DNA from: Nocardiopsis sp. CC223A
GTDB taxonomy: Bacteria; Actinomycetota; Actinomycetes; Streptosporangiales; Streptosporangiaceae
DNA: 32,026 nucleotides
Direction: 5' to 3'
Assembly (NCBI RefSeq): GCF_030766825.1
Contig: NZ_JASFDV010000079.1
Span: 1 to 32,026, forward strand
This document shows, in pieces, positions 7,327-15,900 of the stretch (positions within the stretch are counted from its first letter, which is position 1; every line of letters starts with the position of its first letter). Under the pieces are notes generated by a model. The model was not told where the DNA came from. It ran no database searches and worked only from the letters and a program-made list of their open reading frames with translations. The position numbers were made by a program, and so were the translations under genes.

Positions 7327-8106
7327 TCACTCGAACTGGAAGGAGCGCTTGGCCAGTCCGTGCCAGAACCCGTCCACGGTGGACACGGACCCGCGGTGGT
7401 CCGCCAGCCCGGCGCCCAGGGCGACGAACAGCGGTGCGAAGTGGTCGCTGCGCGGATGGGCGATCGCGGCCGCCGGCGCCTTGCGCTCGAAGTCCAGCAG
7501 GGCGTCGACGTCGTGGTCGGCCACCGCGCGCCTCACCCAGTCGTCGAACTCCACCGACCAGGCCGGGGCGGTGCCGTGCGCGCTGCGGGACATCTCGCGC
7601 AGGTTGTGGGTGGTGAACCCGCTGCCGACGATCAGCACGCCCTCGTCGCGCAACGGGGCCAGGCGCTCGCCCAGGCCGAGCAGCTCGACGGGGTCCAGGG
7701 ACGGCATGGACACCTGGAGCACCGGGATGTCGGCCCCGGGGTACATCTCCTTCAGCGGAACATAGGCGCCGTGGTCCAGGCCCCGGGAGGGGTCCTGGTG
7801 AACCGGGCCGCCGACCAGGCCGCGCACCCTCTCGGCGAGCGCGGGCGCTCCGGGAGCCGCGTACGTGACGTCGTAGTAGCGTTGCGGGAAGCCCCAGAAG
7901 TCATAGGTCAGGGGGACCCCGTCGGCGGTCGCGCCGAGGGTGAGCGGGGCGTCCTCCCAGTGCGCGGAGACCACCAGGATCGCGGTGGGGCGGGCGATGC
8001 GCCCGGACCAGTCGGCGAGCTGCCGGGTCCATTCGGCGTCGTCGGCGAGCGGGGGCGCGCCGTGGCTGAGGTAGAGGGTCGGCATGCGCGCCGCTGTCGT
8101 CTCCAT
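7327..8106 (-). CDS. DODA-type extradiol dioxygenase family protein (YgiD-like)
   Basis: Class III (LigB-superfamily) ring-cleavage dioxygenase of 259 residues. The metal-site signature includes LSHGAPPL (His15), VVSAHWE (His49), DHGAYVPL (His112), GSGFTTHNLR (His167) and SDHFAPLFVALGAG. Relatives cleave catechol-type rings such as L-DOPA 4,5-cleavage, and many are annotated as 4,5-DOPA dioxygenase with unclear native substrate. The start at 8106 (METTAARMPTLYLSHG) has a good AAAGGA site and puts the first His at the normal place. It is divergent from a MarR regulator, a common pairing for aromatic or quinone stress genes. Two dyads lie in the shared promoter; one touches this gene's ribosome site. 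Confidence 0.88.
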   Translation of the reverse strand: METTAARMPTLYLSHGAPPLADDAEWTRQLADWSGRIARPTAILVVSAHWEDAPLTLGATADGVPLTYDFWGFPQRYYDVTYAAPGAPALAERVRGLVGGPVHQDPSRGLDHGAYVPLKEMYPGADIPVLQVSMPSLDPVELLGLGERLAPLRDEGVLIVGSGFTTHNLREMSRSAHGTAPAWSVEFDDWVRRAVADHDVDALLDFERKAPAAAIAHPRSDHFAPLFVALGAGLADHRGSVSTVDGFWHGLAKRSFQFE

Positions 8107-8113
8107 GGCGTCC

Positions 8114-8142
8114 TTTCGATGTCGGGTCGGTCGACATCGAAA
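8114..8142. promoter_or_regulatory. 11-bp perfect dyad overlapping the dioxygenase ribosome site
   Basis: TTTCGATGTCG (8114-8124) and CGACATCGAAA (8132-8142) are perfect inverted repeats with a 7-nt centre. On the dioxygenase mRNA the 3' arm ends with the AAA of the AAAGGA ribosome site. It may be a protein operator or a leader hairpin that limits translation. Confidence 0.55.
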
Positions 8143-8148
8143 ACAAGG

Positions 8149-8160
8149 TTGAATGTTCAA
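8149..8160. promoter_or_regulatory. MarR-type operator candidate
   Basis: TTGAA-TG-TTCAA is a perfect palindrome of the TTGAAcaTTCAA kind often bound by MarR proteins near aromatic/quinone genes. It lies in the 73-bp gap between the divergent dioxygenase and MarR genes and covers an in-frame ATG at 8153, which argues that the MarR start is further downstream. Confidence 0.6.
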
Positions 8161-8179
8161 GTATTCCGGGGGTGCAGTG

Positions 8180-8686
8180 GTGTCCGAGGTCGCATGGCTG
8201 GATGACGGACAGCAGCGGACCTGGCGGACCTTCCTGGCCGCCGTCCACCTCCTCGACGCCTCCCTGGACCGCCAGCTCCGGCGGGACTCCGGTCTCCCGC
8301 ACACCTACTACCAGGTGCTGGCGATGCTGTCGGAGGCCCCCGAGCGGGCGCTGTCCATGACCGGGCTGGCCCGGCTGCTGCGCTCCTCGCCCAGCCGCCT
8401 GTCGCACGCCGCCGCCAAACTGGAGGACGACGGCCTCATCCGGCGCTTCCGCCGCCCCGGAGACCGGCGCACCACGTTCGCGGAGCTCACCGAGGAGGGC
8501 GCCCGGGTCCTGGAGGCGGCCGCCCCGGGGCACGTGGCCGAGGTGCGGCGGGTCCTGTTCGACGTGCTCGATCCGGAACAGGTGGAACAGCTGCACGCCA
8601 TCGCCGAGGCGATGCTCGGCGTCCTGGACCCGGAGGAGACCGAGCCCCGGTACACCGACCCCGGCGGTGCGCACGGTCGCGGTTGA
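8180..8686 (+). CDS. MarR-family transcriptional regulator
   Basis: Winged-helix regulator of 168 residues. The N-terminal dimer helix (WLDDGQQRTWRTFLAAVHLLDASLDRQL) and the core wing region (LSMTGLARLLRSSPSRLSHAAAKLEDDGLIRRFRRPGDRRTTFAELTEEGARVLE) are typical. The GTG at 8180 is preferred: a GGGGGT site lies 7 nt upstream, MSEVAWLDD is the usual family N-terminus, and the alternative ATG at 8153 is inside the putative operator. It is divergent from the DODA-type dioxygenase and probably represses it and itself, released by a phenolic or quinone ligand. It is followed by a short hairpin before the two-component genes. Confidence 0.86.
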   Translation: MSEVAWLDDGQQRTWRTFLAAVHLLDASLDRQLRRDSGLPHTYYQVLAMLSEAPERALSMTGLARLLRSSPSRLSHAAAKLEDDGLIRRFRRPGDRRTTFAELTEEGARVLEAAAPGHVAEVRRVLFDVLDPEQVEQLHAIAEAMLGVLDPEETEPRYTDPGGAHGRG

Positions 8687-8691
8687 ACCGC

Positions 8692-8712
8692 GTTCCGCCG
8701 CGTGCGGCGAAC
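8692..8712 (+). terminator. Hairpin after the MarR gene
   Basis: GTTCCGCCGC and GCGGCGAAC pair into a 9-bp stem with one bulged C and a tight loop, starting 6 nt after the MarR stop. There is no U-tract. Confidence 0.45.
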
Positions 8713-8740
8713 AGAGAGCGCGCCCGCTCCGGCCGCTGCC

Positions 8741-8753
8741 TAACATGCTGGAC
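8741..8753 (+). promoter_or_regulatory. Possible leaderless promoter (-10 TAACAT) of the response regulator
   Basis: TAACAT fits the actinobacterial -10 form TAnnnT and stands 7 nt before the ATG at 8754, where transcription would start almost at the start codon. No good Shine-Dalgarno is present. The same CCTAACnTGCTG block precedes the TAXI gene at 11949-11960. No clear -35 is visible. Confidence 0.4.
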
Positions 8754-9422
8754 ATGCGCATTCTCGTGGTGGAGGACGACGACCGGGTCGCCCGCGGACT
8801 GGTGACGGCACTGCGGTCGGCCTCCTTCGAGGTCCAACGGGTCGCCACCGCGGAGCGGGCGCTGGAGGCACCGCCCGCCGACGTCGTCCTGCTCGACCTG
8901 GGGCTGCCCGACGCCGACGGGATCGACCTGCTGCGGCGGCTGCGCGAGCGGCCGCAGACGGCGATCATCGCCGTCACGGCCCGGGCCGAGGAACGCGACC
9001 GGGTGCGCGGGCTGCGGGCCGGGGCCGACGACTACGTCGTCAAGCCCTTCGGGGTGGCCGAACTGCTGGCCCGCATCGACGCGGTGCTGCGGCGCACCCG
9101 CAGCGCCCGCTCCGCGGTGGAGCCCGGGGAGCCGCCGGTCACCGTCGGGGCCCTCACCCTGGACGCCGCCTCGCGGACGGCCGCCGTCGGCGGCGAACCC
9201 GTACGGCTCGCCCGCAAGGAGTTCGACCTGCTCCTGCTGCTGGCCTCCCGGTCGCCCGCGGTGGTGGCCCGGGACCAGATACTCGACCAGGTGTGGGGCA
9301 CCGCCTGGGAGACGTCCTCACGCACCCTCGACACCCACATCGCCTCGCTGCGCACCAAGGTGGGCGGTGCCGTGCGGATACGCACCGTGCGCGGGGTCGG
9401 CTACCTGCTCGACGAGGCCTGA
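8754..9422 (+). CDS. OmpR-family response regulator
   Basis: Two-component response regulator of 222 residues. The receiver domain (1-115) has the acidic pocket EDDD at 7-10, phospho-acceptor Asp48 in LLDLGLPD, Thr75 and Lys97 in VVKPFG. The C-terminal winged helix (about 130-222) has the RKEFDLLLLLASRSPAVVARDQILDQVW and SRTLDTHIASLRTKVG signatures. The start at 8754 (MRILVVEDDD) is the family-typical one; an in-frame ATG at 8745 would add just three residues and lies in the putative -10 box. Its stop is 1 nt before the GTG of the histidine kinase, so the two are translationally coupled. The convergent TAXI binding-protein gene is a plausible functional partner. Confidence 0.92.
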   Translation: MRILVVEDDDRVARGLVTALRSASFEVQRVATAERALEAPPADVVLLDLGLPDADGIDLLRRLRERPQTAIIAVTARAEERDRVRGLRAGADDYVVKPFGVAELLARIDAVLRRTRSARSAVEPGEPPVTVGALTLDAASRTAAVGGEPVRLARKEFDLLLLLASRSPAVVARDQILDQVWGTAWETSSRTLDTHIASLRTKVGGAVRIRTVRGVGYLLDEA

Positions 9423-9423
9423 C

Positions 9424-10839
9424 GTGCTGCGGCGTCTGCTCCTCATCCTGGTGCCGGCCGTGTTCGTGCTGGTCGCCGCGGTCCTCATCCCGCTGGGCAC
9501 GGTCGTGGCCGGGCAGCTCACCCAGGAGATGTACGTGGACCGGCTCGGCGACGCGGGGCGGTTCACCGCACTGGCCCGCACCGCGCTCGACACCGGGCGG
9601 GTGGACCCGCTGACCCGGGAGATGGAGCGCTACGAGGAGCTGTACGGGATCCCCGCCGTCGTGGTCGCCCCCGACGGGACGGTGGTCACCGGGTCGGGCG
9701 GCCGCGCCCGGATGCGCGAGCTGCTGGACGCCGTGCAGGCCCGGCCCATGATCACCGCGGCGATGGCGGGGGAGCGGCCCGCGCCGCCGGCCACGGTCTG
9801 GCCCTGGAGCGGGGAGCCCCTGGTGGTGGCCGAGCCGATCGGCCGCGACAGCGAGGTGGCGGGCGCGGTCGTGGTCGTGTCGCCCACCGACTGGCTGGGG
9901 GCGGAGATCCTCGGTTCCTGGGCGCTGCTCGCGCTGTTCAGCGTGCTGCCGCTGACCCTGCTGGTGTCGGCGGCGGTGCCGCTGTCCCGGTGGGTGCTGC
10001 GGCCCATCAACCGGCTCGACGCGGCCACCACCGCCGTCTCCGGCGGCGACCTGGAGGTGCACGTGGACGCCGCGGGCGGGCCGCCGGAGCTGCGCAGGCT
10101 CACCGAGTCCTTCAACACGATGGTGGGTGTGGTGAGCCGGGCGCTGGACCGCCAGCGCGCGTTCGTCTCGGAGGCCTCGCACCAGCTGCGCAACCCGCTG
10201 GCGAGCCTGAGGCTGGCGGTGGAGAACCTGGCGCCCTACCTGGAGTCGGAGGAGGCGCGGGAGGCGCACGCGGTCGCGATCGACGAGACCACGGCCATGC
10301 ACCGGATGCTGAACTCGCTGCTGGCCGCCACCCGGCTGGAGAGCGTCACCGGCACCGAGCCGGTGGAGGTCGCCGAGGTGCTGCGCAGCCGCGAGGAGCG
10401 GTGGCGGGCGCTGGGGGAGGGCCGCGGGATCGCCGTCGGGACGGACGTCCCGGCGGGCCTGTGGGTCTCGGCCCCGGCGGGCGGGCTGGGCAGCATCCTG
10501 GACGAGCTGGTCAGCAACGCCCTGAGGCTGTCCGGCGGCACCCGGGTGGTGGTGCGGGCCGACCCGGGCGACCCGGTGCGCCTGCGGGTCCTCGACGACG
10601 GGGACGGGCTGCCGGAGGCGGAGTACGCCCTGGCCCTGGACCGGTTCTGGCGATCCCCGCGCCACCAGAACACCGAGGGGACCGGGCTGGGCCTGGCCAT
10701 CGTCGCCGACCTGATGCGGGAGGCGGGCGGGCGGCTGGTCCTGGGCACGGGGCTGACCGGCACCGACCGGCCCGGCTTCGGCGTCACCCTGGAACTCCCC
10801 GCGGCCGCCCCCCTACCGGACCGTCCGGACGCCGGTTAG
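9424..10839 (+). CDS. Membrane sensor histidine kinase
   Basis: Partner kinase of the preceding regulator, 471 residues. Membrane helix 1 is at about 4-25, an outer sensor loop of about 140 residues follows, helix 2 is at about 165-187 and HAMP from about 188. The dimerisation box FVSEASHQLRNPLASL has the phospho-acceptor His253. The ATPase domain shows the N-box LDELVSNALRLSGG, G1 DDGDGLP and G2 GTGLGLAIV. The GTG at 9424 is chosen because the response regulator ends 1 nt earlier and the hydrophobic helix starts at once. The outer loop matches the TctE/PhoQ-like short sensor type, and the neighbouring TAXI lipoprotein may present the ligand to it; that link is inference. Confidence 0.92.
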   Translation: MLRRLLLILVPAVFVLVAAVLIPLGTVVAGQLTQEMYVDRLGDAGRFTALARTALDTGRVDPLTREMERYEELYGIPAVVVAPDGTVVTGSGGRARMRELLDAVQARPMITAAMAGERPAPPATVWPWSGEPLVVAEPIGRDSEVAGAVVVVSPTDWLGAEILGSWALLALFSVLPLTLLVSAAVPLSRWVLRPINRLDAATTAVSGGDLEVHVDAAGGPPELRRLTESFNTMVGVVSRALDRQRAFVSEASHQLRNPLASLRLAVENLAPYLESEEAREAHAVAIDETTAMHRMLNSLLAATRLESVTGTEPVEVAEVLRSREERWRALGEGRGIAVGTDVPAGLWVSAPAGGLGSILDELVSNALRLSGGTRVVVRADPGDPVRLRVLDDGDGLPEAEYALALDRFWRSPRHQNTEGTGLGLAIVADLMREAGGRLVLGTGLTGTDRPGFGVTLELPAAAPLPDRPDAG

Positions 10840-10845
10840 GCGGTA

Positions 10846-10872
10846 CGGGGCAGCGGCGGGCACGCCGCCCCG
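10846..10872. terminator. Hairpin between the histidine kinase and TAXI genes
   Basis: CGGGGC-GGCG pairs with CGCCGCCCCG over 10 bp with an AGC bulge and a GGCA loop, 7 nt after the kinase stop. The rest of the 162-bp convergent gap holds further imperfect GC-rich hairpins and no gene. Confidence 0.5.
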
Positions 10873-11001
10873 TCGGCGGTCCGGCCTCCCGGCCGACCGG
10901 CGGGGGCGCGCTCCGACCCCGGAAGGCACGTGCCCCGGGCGGGGACAGCGCCCACCTGCCGGCGGTCACGGCATCGGGTCCCCACGACCCGGCGACTCCC
11001 A

Positions 11002-11946
11002 TCAGGCCGGCTTGTTCTCCCGGTACCACCGCTCGGCGCCGGGGTGCAGCGGCACCACCCCGGTGGAGATGCCGGTGCGCACGTTGATCTGGGCGGCCTC
11101 GGGCCGCCGGGCGGACAGCCGGGCCGCGCCCCGGTACACGGTGTCGGTCACCTCGAACACCAGGTCGGCCGGCAGGTCCGCGCGGCACAGCAGCAGGTTG
11201 GGCGTGGACATGGTGGGGCAGGCGGGGACCCCGCGGTAGGTGGTCGCGGGGATGGTCGCCTGGAAGTACGACTCGGGAAAGGCGTCGGCCATGGTCCCCG
11301 CGGTCCCGCCCAGGTCGATGAGGCGGACGTCCCGTTCCCCGGCCAGGTCGGCGATGGCGGGGGTGGGCAGCCCGGTCAGGGAGAACATGGCGTCGATCTC
11401 CCCGGCGGCCAGGGCCTCGGCGGAGGCGGCCTGGTCCATCAGCACGGTCTCGGCGGACAGCCCGGTCTCGCGCAGGATCTGCCGGGCGGTGAACTCCGTG
11501 CCGGAGTCGTCCGAGCCCACCGACACCCGCAGCCCGGCCAGGTCGTCCAGGTCGCGGATCGCCGACCCGTCGGGCACCACGAGGTGGACGAAGCTGTCGT
11601 AGAGGCGGCCGACCGCGTTGAGCACCCCGCCCTCGGCGATCTCCGACTCGTGGGTGAGCGTGGAGTCCAGGCTCGCCAGCCCCAGGTGGGCGTTGCCGTC
11701 CTCCAACAGGTACAGGTTGTCGTGCGATGCGTTGGTGTCCACCGTGACCACCTCGGTGCCGGGCAGCCGCTCCTGCACCAGGGCGGCGATCTCGGCGCCG
11801 ATCCCCCGGAACACGGCACCCGGCGGTCCGGTGGCGATGACGAGCTCGGGCACGCGCACACCGGACTCGCGTGCGCACCCGGCCAGCACGGCGCCCGCGG
11901 CCGCGCCGAGCGCCCCCAGCAGCACACTCCTGCGATCCGGTCCCAT
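11002..11946 (-). CDS. TAXI-family solute-binding lipoprotein
   Basis: Exported binding protein of 314 residues. The N-terminus has twin Arg (PDRRSVLLGALGAAAGAVLAGC) and an LAGC lipobox with Cys24 as lipid anchor, so Tat or Sec export followed by lipidation is expected. The mature part fits TAXI proteins of TRAP transporters: ELVIATGPPGAVFRGIGAEIAALV at the start, ALVQERLPGTEVVTVDTNASHDNLYLLEDGNAHLGLAS next, and the C-terminal RTGISTGVVPLHPGAERWYRENK. No TRAP membrane subunit (DctQ/DctM type) is in the window. It converges on a two-component system, so it may act as a ligand receptor for that kinase and not as a transporter part. The start has no Shine-Dalgarno and shares an upstream motif with the response regulator. 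Confidence 0.87.
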   Translation of the reverse strand: MGPDRRSVLLGALGAAAGAVLAGCARESGVRVPELVIATGPPGAVFRGIGAEIAALVQERLPGTEVVTVDTNASHDNLYLLEDGNAHLGLASLDSTLTHESEIAEGGVLNAVGRLYDSFVHLVVPDGSAIRDLDDLAGLRVSVGSDDSGTEFTARQILRETGLSAETVLMDQAASAEALAAGEIDAMFSLTGLPTPAIADLAGERDVRLIDLGGTAGTMADAFPESYFQATIPATTYRGVPACPTMSTPNLLLCRADLPADLVFEVTDTVYRGAARLSARRPEAAQINVRTGISTGVVPLHPGAERWYRENKPA

Positions 11947-11948
11947 GA

Positions 11949-11960
11949 CAGCAGGTTAGG
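11949..11960 (-). promoter_or_regulatory. CCTAACCTGCTG motif before the TAXI gene, possible leaderless -10
   Basis: On the minus strand CCTAACCTGCTG is followed within 3 nt by the ATG at 11946. It contains a TAACCT -10-like hexamer 6 nt before the start and lacks a ribosome site. The same CCTAACnTGCTG block precedes the response regulator at 8739-8750, suggesting shared promoter logic. Confidence 0.4.
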
Positions 11961-12037
11961 CGGCGTTGCACGGAACGCGCCCCGGCGGACCGGGCGTTCA
12001 GTGCGGGCCCGTGTCCCGGGCGACCCTGTCGAGCGCC

Positions 12038-12097
12038 GAAACACGGCGAAACACAGGGAAACGCAGGCTTCATCGGCGGGCAGGGCCGTCGAAACAC
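12038..12097 (+). repeat. Helically phased GAAACRC direct repeats upstream of gntR
   Basis: GAAACAC (12038), GAAACAC (12048) and GAAACGC (12058) occur exactly every 10 bp, and a fourth GAAACAC stands at 12091. They lie 23-82 bp upstream of the GntR start. Such phasing puts all half-sites on one DNA face, as for tandem binding of an activator. Confidence 0.6.
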
Positions 12098-12119
12098 GCC
12101 GTTCCTAGCGTCTGAGGCC

Positions 12120-12845
12120 ATGGACACACAGCTGTATACACGACCGGACGGGGCCGCCGGTGACACGGCCGGCTCCCGCCGGGACCGGGTCTACGCCCTG
12201 CTGCGGGAAGAAGTCCTCAGCGGCCGTATCGCCCCGCGCACCCGGCTGGGCGAGGTGCGCCTGGCCGAGCGCTTCGGCGTCTCGCGCACGCCGGTCCGCG
12301 AGGCCCTGGCCCGGCTGCACTCCGACGGGCTGGTCGAGCGGCGTGAGAACGGTTTCCACATCACCGTCCCCAACCTCGCCGAACTGCGCGACCTCTACGA
12401 ACTGCGGGTCACCCTCGAACTGCGCGGCATCGCCCGCGTCATCGAGGACCCCGACCTGCGGCACGACCCCGAGATCCTCAAGGCCCAGCGTGAACGCTGG
12501 GAGGCCATCGGGGCCGACCCGCCCGCCCCGGACGCCTCGTTCGTGCTGCTGGACGAGGACTTCCACGCCGACCTCTCCCGGGCCTCCGGCAACCGGGCCC
12601 TCACCGACTCCCTGATCTCGGTCAACCAGCGCATCCGCCGGGTGCGCATGTACGACTTCCTCACCGAGGACCGGATCGCCTCCACCATCACCGAGCACCT
12701 CGCCATCGTCGGCCACCTGCTCGACGACGAACCGGACGCCGCCTACCGCGCCCTGCACGAGCACGTGGGGGACTCCATGGAGGTCGTTCTGGAGCGCGCC
12801 CGGCGCGCCCTGACCCAGATGGCCCTGCACTCCGAGGCATTCTGA
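12120..12845 (+). CDS. GntR-family regulator with FCD domain
   Basis: Regulator of 241 residues. The winged helix (about 20-90) has RRDRVYALLREEVLSGRIAPRTRLGEVRLAERFGVSRTPVREALARLHSDGLV; the FCD all-helical ligand domain (about 97-225) has DLYELRVTLELRGIARVI and metal-type residues Asp/His in DEDFHADLSRASGNRAL and ITEHLAIVGHLLDDEPDAAYRALHEHV. It starts at ATG 12120 with GAGG 4 nt upstream. It lies 63 bp before the urea carboxylase gene on the same strand, so it is the probable local regulator, perhaps sensing a urea-pathway metabolite or other nitrogen compound. Two candidate site types lie nearby: the phased GAAACRC repeats and a TGTATACA palindrome inside its own codons 5-7. Confidence 0.9.
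   Translation: MDTQLYTRPDGAAGDTAGSRRDRVYALLREEVLSGRIAPRTRLGEVRLAERFGVSRTPVREALARLHSDGLVERRENGFHITVPNLAELRDLYELRVTLELRGIARVIEDPDLRHDPEILKAQRERWEAIGADPPAPDASFVLLDEDFHADLSRASGNRALTDSLISVNQRIRRVRMYDFLTEDRIASTITEHLAIVGHLLDDEPDAAYRALHEHVGDSMEVVLERARRALTQMALHSEAF
12133..12140. promoter_or_regulatory. TGTATACA palindrome inside the gntR start
   Basis: A perfect 8-bp palindrome with the GTA-TAC core seen in FCD-type GntR operators, at codons 5-7 of the gene. Its A/T content stands out in this GC-rich region. It may allow autoregulation. Confidence 0.35.
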
Positions 12846-12908
12846 CCCCGACCCCCGACCCCCGACGCCGCCGACCGGCCCACCGAACCCGGACCAAGGA
12901 GAGTCAGC

Positions 12909-15900
12909 GTGTTCGATTCCGTGCTCGTCGCCAACCGCGGCGAGATCGCCTGCCGCATCATCCGATCCGCCCGCGCCGTGGGGCTGCGCACCGTCGCCGT
13001 GTACTCCGACGCCGACGCCGGCGCCGCGCACACCCGGCTGGCCGACGAGGCGGTCCGGCTGGGTCCCGCCCCGGCCGCCCAGAGCTACCTCGACGTCGAA
13101 CGCGTCCTGAAGGCGGCCGCCGACACCGGGGCCGGGGCGGTCCACCCCGGTTACGGGTTCCTGTCCGAGAACGCCGGTTTCGCCCGCGCGGTGGAGGAGG
13201 CGGGCCTGGTCTTCGTCGGCCCTTCCCCGGAGCACCTGGAGCGGTTCGGCGACAAGCACACCGCCCGCAAGGCCGCCGCCGCGGCGGGGCTGCCCATGGT
13301 CGCGGGCAGCGACCCCCTGCCCGACGCCGACGCCGCGGTGGCCGCCGCCGAGCGGGTCGGCTACCCGGTCATCCTCAAGGCCACCTCCGGGGGCGGCGGC
13401 ATCGGCCTGCGGCCGTGCGCCGACGAGGCCGCGCTGCGCGCCGCGTTCGAGCAGGTGGGCCGGATGGCCCGCACCCACTTCGGCGGGGGCGGGGTGTTCC
13501 TGGAACGGTTCGTCTCCCGGGCCCGGCACATCGAGGTCCAGGTGTTCGGCGACGGGCACGGCCGCGTGGTCACCCTCGGGGACCGCGACTGCACCCTCCA
13601 GCGCCGCAACCAGAAGGTCGTGGAGGAGGCGCCCGCTCCCGACCTGCCCGACCACGTCCGCGCCGAACTGCACCGCACCGCCCGCGAACTGTGCGCGGGG
13701 GTGTCCTACCGCAGTGCCGGGACCGTGGAGTTCGTCTACGACGTCGATCGCGGCGAGGCGTCGTTCCTGGAGGTCAACACCCGGCTCCAGGTCGAGCACC
13801 CGATCACCGAGGAGATCACCGGCGTCGACCTGGTGGCGTGGATGCTGCGCCAGGCCCGCGGCGAGGACGTGCTCTCCGGCGTACCCGCCGAGGGGCCGGC
13901 CCGCACCGGCCACGCCGTCGAGGCGCGCGTGTACGCCGAGGACCCCGCCCACGACTTCCGACCCAGTTCAGGCCTGCTCACCCGCGTGGAGGTCCCCGAG
14001 GGCGTCCGCGTGGACGGCTGGGCCGCCACCGGGCGCCGGGTGACCAGCGACTACGACCCGCTGCTGGCCAAGGTCATCGTGCACGGCCGGGACCGGGAAC
14101 AGGCCTGGGACCGGCTGGCCGCCGCGCTGGCGGACACCCGCGTGGACGGGCTCCAGACCAACCTGGGGCTGCTGCGGGCCCTGGCCGCCCACCCGGACGT
14201 GCGCGCGGTCGGCCACACCACCGCGACCTGCGCCGGGGTGGGCGACCCCGAGCCGCGGATCGAGGTGGAGCGCGCCGGAACCCTCACCACAGTCCAGGAC
14301 TTCCCCGGCCGCGTCGGCTACTGGCAGGTGGGCGTCCCCCCGTCGGGCGCCATGGACGACCTTTCCCTGCGCCTGGGCAACCGGGCCCTGGGCAACCCGG
14401 AGGGCGCACCCGGCCTGGAGGGCACCATCGAGGGGCCGGCCCTGCGCTTCTCGCACGCCACCACCGTCTGTGTCACCGGTGCCCCCGCCGAGGTCACCGT
14501 GGACGGGACCCCCGTCGCCCAGTGGGAGCCGGTGGAGGTCCCGGCGGGCGGCCTGCTCGACGTCGGCCCCGCCCGCGGCCCGGGAATGCGCACCTACGTG
14601 CTGGTGCGCGGCGGCCTGGACGTGCCCGAGTACCTGGGCAGCACCTCCACGTTCACCACCGGCGGGTACGGCGGCCACAGCGGCCGCGCACTCCGGTTGG
14701 GCGACGTGCTGCGGGCCGCCCCGGTCCCGGAGGACGCGCCGGAACCGGCCCCGGTCCCCGCGGCGCAGCGGCCCGACCCGCCCGCCCTCGCCGCCGGCGA
14801 GGCGCACTGGGACATCGAGGTGTCCGAGGGGCCGCACGCCGCCCCCGAGTTCCTCACCAGGGAGGGCATGGACGCGTTCTACGCCACCGACTGGCGGGTC
14901 CACCCCCAGTCGGCGCGCAACGGCGTACGCCTGTCCGGCCCCAAGCAGGGCTGGGCCCGGCTGGACGGCGGCGAGGCGGGACTGCACCCCTCCAACGTGC
15001 ACGACACCGCCTACTCCATCGGCGCCGTCAACCTGTCCGGGGACACCCCCGTGCTGCTCGGCCCGGACGGCCCCAGCCTGGGCGGGTTCGTCTGCCCGGT
15101 CACCGTGGTCTCCGGCTCCCGGTGGAAGATCGGCTGGCTCCGGCCGGGCGACACCGTCCGGTTCCACCCGGTCACCGAGGCCGCCGCCGAGCGCCTGCAC
15201 ACCGAGCCCACCGCTGCCCCGCTGCTGCGCGGCGGCGGTGACGGCGACGACGGGGTCCTGGACCGCATCCCCGCCGGGGCGGACTCCCCCGAGGTCGTCT
15301 ACCGGCGCGGCGGCCACGACAACATCCTCGTCGAGTACGGGCCGATGGCCCTCGACCTGGGGCTGCGCATGCGCGTCCACGCCCTGATGACCGCCCTGGA
15401 AGAGGCCGGGACCGACGGGATCGTCGACATCACCCCGGGCGTGCGCTCCCTGCACCTGCACACCGACCCCGAGCGCCTGCCGCTGCGCACCCTGCTGGGC
15501 CTGCTGCGGGAGGTCGAGCAGGGCCTGCCGCCCGCCGCCGACCTGCGGGTGCCCAGCCGCACCCTGAGCCTGCCGATGTCCTTCGACGACCCGTCCATCC
15601 ACGAGGCCATCGCCCGCTACGGCACCGCGGTGCGCGACGACGCCCCCTGGAACCCCGACAACATCGAGTTCATCCGCCGCATCAACGGCCTGGACTCGGT
15701 CGACCAGGTCCGCGACATCGTCTTCGACGCCTCCTACCTGGTGCTCGGTCTGGGCGACGTCTACCTGGGGGCGCCCGCCGCCACCCCGCTGGACCCCCGC
15801 CACCGGCTGGTCACCACCAAGTACAACCCGGCCCGCACCTGGACCCCCGAGGCCGGGGTCGGCATCGGCGGCGCCTATCTGTGCGTGTACGGCATGGAGA

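Noticed and set aside
9154..10665. Leftward frame of 503 codons opposite the histidine kinase
   Set aside because: Gln/Arg/His-rich shadow of the two-component genes without start signals.
12038..12097. CRISPR-like array
   Set aside because: The repeats are just 7 bp with 3-bp spacing; they are binding-site-like, not CRISPR. No array or cas gene was seen in the window.
12846..12908. Guanidine riboswitch before the carboxylase gene
   Set aside because: The gap is just 63 bp and shows no conserved guanidine-I elements.
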